A stretch of 44,506 nucleotides of DNA, from positions 1 to 44,506 of the forward strand of contig NZ_CP046978.1 in the NCBI RefSeq assembly GCF_030408455.1, read 5' to 3'. Under the pieces are notes generated by a model, which saw only the letters and a program-made list of their open reading frames with translations, did no database searches and was not told the DNA's origin. Origin of the DNA: Corynebacterium atrinae. GTDB lineage: Bacteria; Actinomycetota; Actinomycetes; Mycobacteriales; Mycobacteriaceae. The stretch's first letter is position 1; each line of letters starts with the position of its first letter. Shown in pieces: positions 34,164-41,801 of the stretch. A program made the translations under genes and the position numbers.

Positions 34164-35444
34164 ATGAGGGACAGCACCGCGAGCATGTCGGTTTATGAAG
34201 GTGAAGACGGGATTCTCCTGATGGGATCCCCCGATCTTCTGTCCGCGTTCGACGATGAGTTTCAGCTGACAGGTAATCCGCTCTCGTCGAAGACAATGTC
34301 TCGTTTGGGAAATGCTCTTGGGGGAGTAGCGGAGCTGCAGGGGCAGAGCGGAAGATGGTTAAAACTTGATTCTGAGTCGGCGAGATTTCTCCAGGACAGG
34401 GGCATCAAAGACGTCGCCGCCGGAGTGGTACGCCGCAAAGATTTTACTGAACTTGGCAATGGTGGGCAGATCGTCAAGCATCTCCACTTTGAGGCTGCTG
34501 GTTTGTTGACTCCCGCTGCACCGGCGGCACTTGCTGCAATGGCAAGCCAGGCTGCTGTGGAAGCGGCGCTGGAGGACATCCAGGAATACCTGGAGAAAAT
34601 CAACGAGAAACTGGATCAGTTACTCAAGCAGAAAAAAGTGGAAACTCTGGGACGACTGGGGGGAGTCACTCTGACCATTTATGAGGCTGAAGCCGTCTAT
34701 GGAGAGACAGGCACGGTTTCTACGGTGAACTGGTCCAAAGTGCAGACTATTTCTTTGGAATTGAAATCCATGCAAGCTGAGGCTCTTTCCCAGCTGAATA
34801 CCATTGCGGAGGACTTCGAGCAACACACGAAAAATGTCGGCAAGATTGCGGGGGCCCTGTCGCACGCGCAGGAAGATGTATCGTTCTGGCTGGGAGTTTT
34901 GGCACGAACGCTGGAACTTGATGAGAGAACGTATTTACTGGAGTTCGCGCATGTCGCAGACCACATCCCTGATCAACTTGAAGCCCATCGTCAGGGGATT
35001 CGAATCGCCAGGACAGAGCGAGGACAGCTTATTGCAAACAGCCTGCGTGCGATTGCCTCGTTAACCACTGCTGCTGCCGAGATGTCGAATTTTAGCCGGT
35101 TCTCGAGCCCGTTTGATGCTAAGCGGGTTATTCGACGGGTGAACGACATCAATCAGACTATCGGAGAGTTCGCCCGATATGTCGATCTGGAGACATCCGA
35201 TATCGGACTTCTTGATTACACACCATGGCGCCATTCGGCCAAGGGGGTCGTGGATGATGCCGCTTCTCTTCTCGGTTCTGCTGGTTCCGAGGCGGTGGGC
35301 CGGGTAAAGCAGGCCAGCGAGCATCTCCAGGATCGTAGGGACAAGGCTCTTCTACTGAAAGCCGAGGAGATTATGGAGAAACGTCGGAGAAGAGAGGCTG
35401 ATACCTCGGTAGAGATGGTTGAAGAGACTTCGATAGAAGGCTGA
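34164..35444 (+). CDS. Ala-rich coiled-coil protein, unknown function (paralogue of 689-2095)
   Basis: The protein of about 426 residues has a globular N-terminal part, an Ala-rich hydrophobic segment (TPAAPAALAAMASQAAVEAA) near residues 115-135, and an acidic coiled coil (EDIQEYLEKINEKLDQLLKQ). A helical C-terminal region contains FWLGVLARTLELDERTYLLE and a basic tail. The layout matches the protein at 689-2095. The ATG at 34164 fits the -10 seven bases upstream; an ATG at 34155 lies in that -10. It follows the DUF262 gene in the same direction. A membrane-linked or filament-forming partner of defence genes is inference. Confidence 0.7.
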   Translation: MRDSTASMSVYEGEDGILLMGSPDLLSAFDDEFQLTGNPLSSKTMSRLGNALGGVAELQGQSGRWLKLDSESARFLQDRGIKDVAAGVVRRKDFTELGNGGQIVKHLHFEAAGLLTPAAPAALAAMASQAAVEAALEDIQEYLEKINEKLDQLLKQKKVETLGRLGGVTLTIYEAEAVYGETGTVSTVNWSKVQTISLELKSMQAEALSQLNTIAEDFEQHTKNVGKIAGALSHAQEDVSFWLGVLARTLELDERTYLLEFAHVADHIPDQLEAHRQGIRIARTERGQLIANSLRAIASLTTAAAEMSNFSRFSSPFDAKRVIRRVNDINQTIGEFARYVDLETSDIGLLDYTPWRHSAKGVVDDAASLLGSAGSEAVGRVKQASEHLQDRRDKALLLKAEEIMEKRRRREADTSVEMVEETSIEG

Positions 35445-35463
35445 TTCTCTCGAACGTAGGACG

Positions 35464-35536
35464 CTGATTCGAAACCGATGTGTAGCACTATTCTCCCTGG
35501 CAATCCTGGCTGCCCACAAGCACAGCGACGATAACC
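35464..35536 (+). pseudogene. fragment of a second HTH/N6-methylase-like gene
   Basis: The plus-strand frame reads VALFSLAILAAHKHSDD, against AALLSLAMLAAHKHSDG at residues 94-110 of the intact methylase-like protein (29339-31396), 13 of 17 identical. It ends where an ISL3-type end begins at 35537. So a second, diverged copy of that gene was once here. Confidence 0.7.
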
Positions 35537-35585
35537 GGCTCTTCGCGTTTCGGAGTGCGTAGGTGAGCCCAGGGTGGAGTTCAAA
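35537..35585. mobile_element. ISL3-family left-end remnant
   Basis: GGCTCTTCGCGTTTCGGAGT onward matches the intact ISL3 left end at 10310 (GGCTCTTCACGATTTGGAGT) with few changes over about 45 bp, including TGCGTAG and the GGGTGGRGTTC string. No transposase follows, so only the end is left. Confidence 0.75.
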
Positions 35586-35663
35586 AGAAATCGAGCCGGA
35601 CGGCACTTGGCGCTGACTACTGGTTGGAGATCGGCGCGCACAGCCGTGTGTTTCTATCAGCCC

Positions 35664-35816
35664 ATGATTGATTGGGTAGAGATAGGGACGGTGCTAGTGG
35701 GGCCGCTGGCTGTAGGCCTACTCCTGCGGCCGGCAGAGACTGCAGAGAGCTGGCTCACGGTATGGCGGAGGCTGCGCCGACGACCGCCTCGGGCAGAGGG
35801 GGAGGAGGCCGGATAG
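35664..35816 (+). CDS. small membrane protein, 50 residues
   Basis: ATG at 35664 gives a product with one hydrophobic helix (WVEIGTVLVGPLAVGLLL) and a basic tail (WRRLRRRPPRAEG). A longer frame from 35574 begins inside the ISL3 remnant and is unlikely. No family was recognised. It converges with another small membrane protein gene with a 6-bp gap. Confidence 0.5.
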   Translation: MIDWVEIGTVLVGPLAVGLLLRPAETAESWLTVWRRLRRRPPRAEGEEAG

Positions 35817-35822
35817 TCTCTT

Positions 35823-36086
35823 CTACTGGTGACCGAGGGCGTCGGAGGGCGAGTCGCGGAACGTTCCTGAGTGCGCCGGGTCGTTGTCCTGCTGCTCCAT
35901 CTCAGTCCCGAGATGTCCTAGTAGCGCGAGGACGCCTCCCAGAACGCCAGTGACCAGGAATAGTCCAATGGCAGGCACGATGCTGCCCAGGATGCCCCCA
36001 ATAAGTCCTCGCTCACGAATACGCCCGAAGATGACTAGGGCGAGCAGCATCAAGAATACGACCTGCCACAACTGTAGCTCGCTCAT
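35823..36086 (-). CDS. small membrane protein, 87 residues
   Basis: The product has two hydrophobic helices (WQVVFLMLLALVIFG; GSIVPAIGLFLVTGVLGGVLALLG) and a hydrophilic tail, so it is probably a two-pass membrane protein. AAAGGA lies ten bases before the ATG. It starts 5 bp after the recombinase gene ending at 36092 on the same strand and is likely co-transcribed with it. Holin-like size and shape are noted, but nothing else supports that. Confidence 0.65.
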   Translation of the reverse strand: MSELQLWQVVFLMLLALVIFGRIRERGLIGGILGSIVPAIGLFLVTGVLGGVLALLGHLGTEMEQQDNDPAHSGTFRDSPSDALGHQ

Positions 36087-36091
36087 GGGTT

Positions 36092-37228
36092 CTAGTCCTT
36101 TCTGAGTGCGCGGTAGAGAGTGGCACGCGACACGCCAAGATCGTTGGCGATGGAGGTTCTGGTTTCACCGGCTTGTACGCGTTCGTGTGCTTGCTTGATC
36201 TGATCTTCCGTCAGTGCCCTCGGTCGACCTTTGTAGCGACCGGCCTTCTTTGCCAGAGCGATGCCCTCGGCTTGTCGCTCGCGGATGATCGCCCTCTCAA
36301 ACTCGGCAAAGCTGCCGAGAATCCCGAGCATGAGGGTGGCACGCGGGTCTTCTCCATCCGGGGCGAAAGTGAGATTCTCTTTGAGAAAATGGACGGTGGC
36401 GCCCTTCGCGGTGATCTGGTCGATCACATTGCGGAGGTCCACCAACGACCGAGCCAGACGGTCAATCGACGCAACATGAAGGCCATCTCCGTCGCGGAGA
36501 TAGGCGATGCAGTCTTCAAGGCCCGGACGATGTGCTCGCGTACGAGCTGACAGCTCATCAATGAACTCCCTATCGACCTGGCCGATAGCTTCACGCTGGC
36601 GGGCCAGGTTCTGGTCCTTGCTGGAAACGCGAAGGTAAGCGACATTTTGCCCGCGAGCTTGTACCCCGCGCTGCTTCTCCCGGGCTTCTCGGCGCCACTT
36701 CTCCTCGATCACATTGTTCAGCTCCTGCCTTTTCCGGGCTTCCTCCTCGATCTGGCGGGCACGGTCGGCGGCCTGGTCCTTGTGGTGGTCAGGGACCATC
36801 CATCCGGCGAGGGTTCCCCCATCGAGCAGCACCTCAGGTGTGGGAAAGTCCTGCTCCTCTGACCATTCGTTGTTGCCGATGTACAGCGATGCCTTAGTGA
36901 TGTGGGTGTAGGACCGCGTGATTCGGAGTCGGCCCTGAGGCGTTCCCGATGCAGCGTTGACCCACGTCGCGAACCACGGCGCCGCCGAATAGTCAGCCCA
37001 CCGCTGTCCCCCGTCATCGAGGACCCGATCTGTAAGGACTTTCTCGACGTCGACCTCCCAGCCACTGCGCCGGCCACCCTCTCGTCGTCTGTGGACTGTC
37101 GTCGTCCGGGCGCCCATCCGCACAATCTGGACATCTTCCTGAGGAGTACGCCGATCGTCCTTCATGAGGGTGCCGAGACGGGCCACTTCCATCACCTCTG
37201 TCGCAAAAGGCCATTGACTATGTGGCAC
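36092..37228 (-). CDS. serine recombinase with a 190-residue N-terminal extension
   Basis: Residues about 195-378 are a complete resolvase/invertase: VAYLRVSSKDQ with the catalytic Ser near 202, ASIDRLARSLVDL, ERAIIRERQAEGI, and a C-terminal HTH (TSIANDLGVSRATLYRAL). Before it lies an unusual region. Residues 50-150 look globular (WFATWVNAASGTPQGRL; LLDGGTLAGWMVPDHHKD) and 155-190 are charged coiled coil. Ordinary resolvases begin directly at the catalytic domain. The start is a GTG at 37228, with TATGAT six bases upstream, suggesting a leaderless mRNA. A fusion of an unknown domain to a site-specific recombinase is the simplest reading. Confidence 0.85.
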   Translation of the reverse strand: MPHSQWPFATEVMEVARLGTLMKDDRRTPQEDVQIVRMGARTTTVHRRREGGRRSGWEVDVEKVLTDRVLDDGGQRWADYSAAPWFATWVNAASGTPQGRLRITRSYTHITKASLYIGNNEWSEEQDFPTPEVLLDGGTLAGWMVPDHHKDQAADRARQIEEEARKRQELNNVIEEKWRREAREKQRGVQARGQNVAYLRVSSKDQNLARQREAIGQVDREFIDELSARTRAHRPGLEDCIAYLRDGDGLHVASIDRLARSLVDLRNVIDQITAKGATVHFLKENLTFAPDGEDPRATLMLGILGSFAEFERAIIRERQAEGIALAKKAGRYKGRPRALTEDQIKQAHERVQAGETRTSIANDLGVSRATLYRALRKD

Positions 37229-37296
37229 AAGTGTATCATAAACGAGTTTGGGACCCTGTGAACCATGGTGGATCCACGCCTGTCAACAGTTGTCAG

Positions 37297-37327
37297 TGTC
37301 AGAAGACATTGGCACAAATGTCAGAAG
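37297..37327. repeat. direct repeats near the recombinase start
   Basis: TGTCAGAAG occurs at 37297-37305 and 37319-37327, 22 bp apart, with another TGTCAG just before. They lie between the two recombinase genes and might be recombinase or regulator sites. Confidence 0.4.
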
Positions 37328-37370
37328 TCGCTGGCGCAGATCCCCGGAGCCGCCCTGTCGCAGTGTCCGG

Positions 37371-37973
37371 TTATGTGGCCTTCGCGGGCTTCTTCTGCCG
37401 GGTAGGTAGTGTCCCGGCTTCTTTGCGTAGTGCCCGGTAGACGGTGGTGCGGCTGACCCCTAAGACTTCGCCGATCTGGGCGACGGTCATGTCTTTTTGT
37501 TCGTAGAGTTGCCGCGCGGTGCGCAGCTTGTCTCCCGACAGCAGCGGGGGCCGGCCCCCGACCCGGCCGCGGGCCCGCGCGGCTTCAAGTCCGGCGTTGG
37601 TCCGCTCCCGAATGAGGTCACGTTCGAACTCCGCCAGGGAGGCGAAGATATGGAACACCAACCGCCCTCCGGAGGAGGAGGTGTCGATGTTTTCCTGCAG
37701 GGACCGAAACTCCACCCCGCGCTCCTGAAGGCCGGCGAGCTGATCAATGAGGTGCCGAATGGACCGGCCGAGTCGGTCGAGGCGCCACACCACCAACGTG
37801 TCACCGGGGCGAAGTTGATCGAGCAGCTTGTCGAGTTCGGGACGCGACTCCAACGAGCCGGAGGCGGTGTCGGTGAAGATCCGGTAGCAGCCGGCCGCAG
37901 TGAGTGCGTCGTGTTGGAGTCGGGCGTCTTGGTCGCCGGTGGAGACCCGGGCGTAACCGAAATCATGTCCCAT
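37371..37973 (-). CDS. serine resolvase/invertase (Tn3-resolvase type)
   Basis: The 200-residue protein has FGYARVSTGDQ with catalytic Ser near residue 10, VVWRLDRLGRSIRHL, FERDLIRERTNAGLEAAR, and a C-terminal HTH (AQIGEVLGVSRTTVYRALRK). It should resolve cointegrates or multimers, or invert DNA, at a nearby res site. I chose the ATG at 37973, where the resolvase domain begins; a start at 38072 adds 33 residues across the probable res site. It lies after the longer recombinase on the same strand, but the two are only distantly alike. Confidence 0.88.
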   Translation of the reverse strand: MGHDFGYARVSTGDQDARLQHDALTAAGCYRIFTDTASGSLESRPELDKLLDQLRPGDTLVVWRLDRLGRSIRHLIDQLAGLQERGVEFRSLQENIDTSSSGGRLVFHIFASLAEFERDLIRERTNAGLEAARARGRVGGRPPLLSGDKLRTARQLYEQKDMTVAQIGEVLGVSRTTVYRALRKEAGTLPTRQKKPAKAT

Positions 37974-37983
37974 ACTCACAAAA

Positions 37984-38048
37984 CGTATCAGAACCCGTGC
38001 GGAGGTCAGTGAATGAGCACATAGAATACGGCACTGTGTTGTGATACA
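37984..38048. other. candidate res site
   Basis: CGTATCAGAAC (37984-37994) and GTTGTGATACA (38038-38048) are inverted copies with two mismatches and lie directly upstream of the resolvase start, where Tn3-type res sites and the resolvase promoter normally are. Confidence 0.45.
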
Positions 38049-38294
38049 AAATCGTGACGAGCCCACCTTCATATATGGGGATTTTGCGAAAGCCGGGTTT
38101 TTGTAGCAGAAACGAACGAATATGAAACAAGGGGAAGGGGGAGGCTCCCCTGTGCTCCAGCGTGGCCAGGTTCACGATCTTGCGCAACGAGTCAGAGCTC
38201 TCCGCATCGGCCGCGATTTGGGGTGAGAAAAGCCACCACGCGAAGCCGTGAGTGACAGGGTTCCGGTCCCGTGGCGAGTCCTGCCGGTCCGGCT

Positions 38295-38366
38295 CCCCTC
38301 GGTTTTTCCCTTGACCAGATGTGGGAGTTTCTCGAGGCTGCGCACACCATTGACACCCTGGACGGT
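38295..38366 (+). pseudogene. merR-family gene fragment
   Basis: The frame reads PLGFSLDQMWEFLEAAHTID. It matches PLGFTLDQMREFLEAADTL of the intact MerR at 40813-41217. No HTH part or start codon is present before it. It lies just upstream of an intact merR, so this locus has carried at least three merR copies. The rest of the 38073-38449 stretch shows nothing I can support. Confidence 0.7.
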
Positions 38367-38449
38367 CAAAACGGGGCGACCCGCCCCTCGGGGGCTAAGG
38401 GGGTGGGAAAAAGCGGGACACGGTGGGAGCGGTGTCGCGCAGCGCCGTT

Positions 38450-38478
38450 GAATCTAACCCTACTGCAGTGTTAGATTC
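38450..38478 (+). promoter_or_regulatory. MerR-type promoter-operator
   Basis: GAATCTAAC at 38450-38458 and GTTAGATTC at 38470-38478 are exact inverted arms. They overlap a -35 TTGAAT (38448-38453) and a -10 TTAGAT (38471-38476). A dyad between promoter elements is the hallmark of MerR control, so the gene at 38499 probably regulates itself. Confidence 0.7.
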
Positions 38479-38498
38479 TGGGGTGTCCAGGAGAATGT

Positions 38499-38936
38499 AT
38501 GCAGGTGCTGGCGACAGGGGTGGTGGTGGCGGAAACGACGGGCAGGAAGATCGGCGAAGTCGCCGCGCAGACGGGACTATCGATCCGTACCCTGCGGCAT
38601 TACGACGACCTCGGGATCATCACCCCGTCCGGGCACACGCCGGGCGGGTTTCGCCTCTACAGCCTGGCGGATGTCGAACGCCTACTGCTCATCGACCGGA
38701 TGAAACCGCTGGGCTTCACCCTCGATCAGATACGGGAGTTCCTTCAGGCCGTCGACACACTGCCCGCATCCACCACCGCCGGCCAAGCGGAGGAGGCCAG
38801 GGAGATCCTCGCCTCGTTTCAGGAACAGATGCGCCTGCGCCTGGATAAACTGCGCCGGCAGGTGGCCTCTTCCGAGGCGTTCCTCACCCAACTCGACACC
38901 CTCAACGCCACCTGCAGTCCACATACCCAGCGATAA
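38499..38936 (+). CDS. MerR-family transcriptional regulator 1
   Basis: The 145-residue protein has an N-terminal winged HTH (KIGEVAAQTGLSIRTLRHYD, then GGFRLYSLADVERL) and the family helix MKPLGFTLDQIREFLQAVD. The C-terminal part is coiled coil with one Cys near the end, and no clear metal pair is seen. AGGAG lies five bases before the ATG. It converges on the sulP gene over a long hairpin. With the merR at 40813 on the other side of sulP, it suggests control of anion uptake, but no effector can be read. Confidence 0.88.
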   Translation: MQVLATGVVVAETTGRKIGEVAAQTGLSIRTLRHYDDLGIITPSGHTPGGFRLYSLADVERLLLIDRMKPLGFTLDQIREFLQAVDTLPASTTAGQAEEAREILASFQEQMRLRLDKLRRQVASSEAFLTQLDTLNATCSPHTQR

Positions 38937-38986
38937 CCCGTTACTTTGGTGGTATCCCCATAATGGGATACCACCAAAGTAACGGG
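38937..38986. terminator. perfect 22-bp-stem hairpin
   Basis: Bases 38937-38958 and 38965-38986 are exact complements around a 6-base loop. The stem starts directly after the merR stop codon and lies between convergent merR and sulP, so it is probably a bidirectional terminator, although the flanking T-runs are short. Confidence 0.75.
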
Positions 38987-39081
38987 AGACACGGGGCACC
39001 GGCCCTTTCACGCAAAGAAGAGGGGCTGCGGCCGGTGGGGCCACAACCCCTTAGCCGCTGCGCGAGGGGTGAGGCGGTGGG

Positions 39082-40641
39082 TCAGTGACCGGTGCCGAGG
39101 CGACCGGAGAGCTGTTCGAGGCGTCGTTCACTGGGCCCGTCGAGGCCGATGATCTCGACGGTCTTGCCCTTGGCCTGGAACTTCTGGGTAATCGAGTCCA
39201 GGGTGGCCACGGTGGAGGCGTCCCAGACCTCGGCCATCATCATGTCGATGATGACGTGGTCGGCGGTGTCGTTGTAGTCGAACTGGTAGACCAGGTCATT
39301 GGAGGAGGCCCAGAACAGCTGGCCGTGCACCCGGTAGGTACGGATGTCGATCTGGCCGTCCTTATCGACGTCGAGCTCGCGGACCATCTCGATACGCACC
39401 AGGTGAGCGACACGACGGGCGAACATGACCATCGCGGTCAGCACACCGAGCACCACGCCAATCGCCAGGTTGTGGGTGGCCAGGGTGGCGATGATGGTCA
39501 CGACCATGACGATGGTCTCGGAAACCGGCATGAGCTTCAGTGTCCGGGGGTGCACCGAGTGCCAGTCGACGGTGCCGATGGCAACCATGACCATGATCGC
39601 GACCAGGGCGGCCATCGGGATCATCCCGACGATGTCGCCCAGAACGAGGACGAGGATGAGCAGGAACACGCCGGCCAGCAGGGTGGACAGGCGGGTGCGC
39701 GCCCCGGATTCGCGGACGTTGATCATGGTCTGGCCGATCATCGCGCAACCACCCATGCCGCCGAAGAAACCGGAGGCGATATTGGCCACACCCAGCCCCC
39801 AGGACTCGCGGGTCTTATCCGAGTGGACATCGGTGATGTCATCTACGAGTTTGGCGGTCATCAACGATTCCATCAGGCCCACGATCGCCAGGGCCAGAGC
39901 ATAAGGAGCGATGATCTGCAGGGTCTCCAGGGTCCACGGCACATCCGGGATGAACAGCGACGGCAGGGACTCCGGCATCTGGCCCATATCCGAGACATTC
40001 GGGATGGTCAGGGAGGCGGCGATGACCAGGCCGGTGAGCACGATGATGGTGATCAGCGGGGCCGGGATGACGCCGGTGACCTTCGGCCAGAAGACCATGA
40101 TCAACACGCCGAGGCCGACGAGCGGGTAGACCAGCCAGGGCACGTCGATGAGGTGCTCAAGCTGGGAGGTGAAGATCATGATGCCCAGGGCATTGACGAA
40201 GCCGAGCATCACCGACCGGGGGATAAACCGCTGCAGCTTCGCCACCCCGAAAGCTGCGAGCACCACCTGCAGGATACCGCCCAACAACACAGTGGCAATG
40301 AAGTAATCCAGCCCGTAATCCCGGGCCACCGGCGCGATGACCAAGGCAATCGCCCCGGTCGCACCAGTGATCATGGCCGGGCGGCCACCGGTGAAGGCGA
40401 TCACGATGGCCATGACCACCGAGGAGAACAGGCCCACGGCCGGATCCACCCCGGCGAGGATGGAAAAGGCGATGGCCTCGGGAATCAGGGCCAGGGCGAC
40501 CGCCAGCCCGGCGAGGACCTCCTTGCGGATGCGGGTCGGGGAGGAAAACGCGTAGCGGAAGGACGCGACGACCCCGGTGGGGGCGTCCGCGCCCTCCGGA
40601 TCGTGTTCGGGGCGCTTGGCCACCGTGGTAGTTTCAGTCAT
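39082..40641 (-). CDS. SulP-family anion transporter with STAS domain
   Basis: The 519-residue membrane protein should carry sulfate, bicarbonate or a related anion. The SulP core has about 11-12 helices, with the family signatures [25 protein letters not shown] start (residues 45-65), [20 protein letters not shown] near 85-104 and [20 protein letters not shown] near 290-310. The cytoplasmic STAS domain covers about 415-510 ([20 protein letters not shown]). It is flanked by two related merR genes, and the divergent one shares its promoter region. Substrate cannot be read from sequence; no carbonic anhydrase or sulfur gene is next to it. Confidence 0.92.
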   Translation of the reverse strand: MTETTTVAKRPEHDPEGADAPTGVVASFRYAFSSPTRIRKEVLAGLAVALALIPEAIAFSILAGVDPAVGLFSSVVMAIVIAFTGGRPAMITGATGAIALVIAPVARDYGLDYFIATVLLGGILQVVLAAFGVAKLQRFIPRSVMLGFVNALGIMIFTSQLEHLIDVPWLVYPLVGLGVLIMVFWPKVTGVIPAPLITIIVLTGLVIAASLTIPNVSDMGQMPESLPSLFIPDVPWTLETLQIIAPYALALAIVGLMESLMTAKLVDDITDVHSDKTRESWGLGVANIASGFFGGMGGCAMIGQTMINVRESGARTRLSTLLAGVFLLILVLVLGDIVGMIPMAALVAIMVMVAIGTVDWHSVHPRTLKLMPVSETIVMVVTIIATLATHNLAIGVVLGVLTAMVMFARRVAHLVRIEMVRELDVDKDGQIDIRTYRVHGQLFWASSNDLVYQFDYNDTADHVIIDMMMAEVWDASTVATLDSITQKFQAKGKTVEIIGLDGPSERRLEQLSGRLGTGH

Positions 40642-40695
40642 GGATATCCCATCTCAATGGAGTGTGAAAGAGGGGCATAGCGCCCGAAAATAAAT

Positions 40696-40722
40696 CCAAC
40701 CCTCCAGTAGCCTTAGGGTTGG
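40696..40722. promoter_or_regulatory. MerR-type operator between sulP and merR 2
   Basis: CCAACCCT (40696-40703) and AGGGTTGG (40715-40722) are exact inverted arms 11 bp apart. They lie in the 171-bp gap between divergent sulP and merR 2. The AACCCT core recalls the operator of merR 1 (CTAACCC), so the regulators may cross-bind. Confidence 0.65.
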
Positions 40723-40812
40723 TGACGGTGGCTACCGTAGCTGGCCTTTTACCGGGCCGTCAACGCCGACAAGCGAGCGTATGGCAGAGATCACAAGGAA
40801 AGGGAGTAATCA

Positions 40813-41217
40813 GTGGCGGATACCGGCCTGAAGATCGGCGAGGTCGTCGAACGGACGGGGTTGTCGATTCCCACCCTGCGTCACTACGACACCGTCGGCC
40901 TGGTCACTCCGTCGGGGCGCAGCCCGGGGGGTTTCCGGCTCTACAGTGAGGCGGATGTGCGCCGGATTCTGCTGGTGCGGCGGATGAAGCCGCTGGGGTT
41001 CACCCTGGATCAGATGCGGGAGTTCCTCGAGGCCGCCGACACCCTCCAAGAGGCCGGTGATCAGCAGGATAGCGCTCGGACCCAGGAGGACCTGGGCCAG
41101 GCAGAAGCTGCCATCACCGGGATCCAGGAAGAGGCGCGTAGCCGTTATGAGAAGCTGCGCACACAGCTCACCTACGCCCAGGAATTCCTCGACCTGGTTG
41201 ATGAGCTGAGGTCATAA
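40813..41217 (+). CDS. MerR-family transcriptional regulator 2
   Basis: The 134-residue protein is a close relative of the one at 38499: KIGEVVERTGLSIPTLRHYD and GGFRLYSEADVRRI for the DNA-binding part, MKPLGFTLDQMREFLEAADT for the linker, then a coiled coil. No Cys is present, so it does not sense metal through thiols. GTG at 40813 follows AAGGGAG. It is divergent from sulP with an operator between, which makes it the likelier sulP regulator. Confidence 0.88.
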   Translation: MADTGLKIGEVVERTGLSIPTLRHYDTVGLVTPSGRSPGGFRLYSEADVRRILLVRRMKPLGFTLDQMREFLEAADTLQEAGDQQDSARTQEDLGQAEAAITGIQEEARSRYEKLRTQLTYAQEFLDLVDELRS

Positions 41218-41530
41218 CTCGGCCCTTTTTGCCCGGTGAAGAAGGAGAGGGCGGCTTGCGGCGACACCCCCGCCAAGCCGGGGCCCAACAGCCGGGAGTA
41301 AAGCCAGGGACACCTACAGACCGAAAACGACCGATTTTGCCACACTGTGTCAGAACCGAACTATCAGTGTGGCTCCCAGTCTCGTGTGACGGACGCATCC
41401 TGCTGTCCACAGATCTCTGCTTTAGCGAAAATAGTCGATCACGAGTCCTCATAGCGCGGAATACCCCTACCCTTAGGTAGCAAGCTGAAATTCCCATGTG
41501 CAACAAAACCCTTTACTGAAAGAGCACTCA
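41218..41530. other. noncoding stretch after merR 2
   Basis: I see no gene in these 313 bp. A G+C-rich part follows merR 2, then an AT-richer part leads to the lipoprotein start. Possible promoter strings occur near 41460-41480, but none is decisive. Confidence 0.5.
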
Positions 41531-41801
41531 ATGCTGCGTAAAGCACTCACCGCGCTGGTAGCGGTTCCCGGACTTCTGCTCCTGGCTGGTTGCGGATCCT
41601 CGGGATCCGAACAGATGGCTGAACATCTGGATAATTCCGACGAAGATGACGTTGTCATTGTCTCCCTCTCCGGGGTTTACGGCGACGAGTGGGAGACCTT
41701 CTACGTCGTGTGCCCGGAGACGGATCGCTCGATCGCCTCCCAGATGATCGGGGTATCAGAATCTGCTCTCCCGGAGCTGGAGTCCGAGGGATCGGATAAC
41801 G
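41531..41801 (+). pseudogene. lipoprotein gene, 3' truncated by IS6 copy 3
   Basis: ATG at 41531 follows GAAAGAG and opens a signal peptide: a basic start (MLRKAL), a hydrophobic core (ALVAVPGLLLLAG) and a lipobox LLAGC with the acylated Cys near residue 22. The mature part is Ser/Gly then acidic and has VIVSLSGVYGDEWETFYVVC, recalling the hydrophilic domain of the membrane protein at 23998-24846 (YEGQWDTWEIAC). IS6 copy 3 begins at 41802 and replaces the 3' end, so about 90 residues are original. Confidence 0.75.

Noticed and set aside
36902..37261. Plus-strand frame opposite the recombinase N-terminal extension
   Set aside because: It is antisense, Arg/Pro-rich and has no motif, so it does not explain the extension.
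38080..38260. Minus-strand reading with IAADAESSDSLRKIVNLATL, possibly a gene end
   Set aside because: Looks protein-like for about 30 codons, but no start, family or conserved boundary could be supported.
39085..40680. A 531-codon plus-strand frame opposite sulP
   Set aside because: Its His/Asp/Gly-rich composition is the shadow of a membrane-protein gene; the minus frame has the SulP and STAS signatures.
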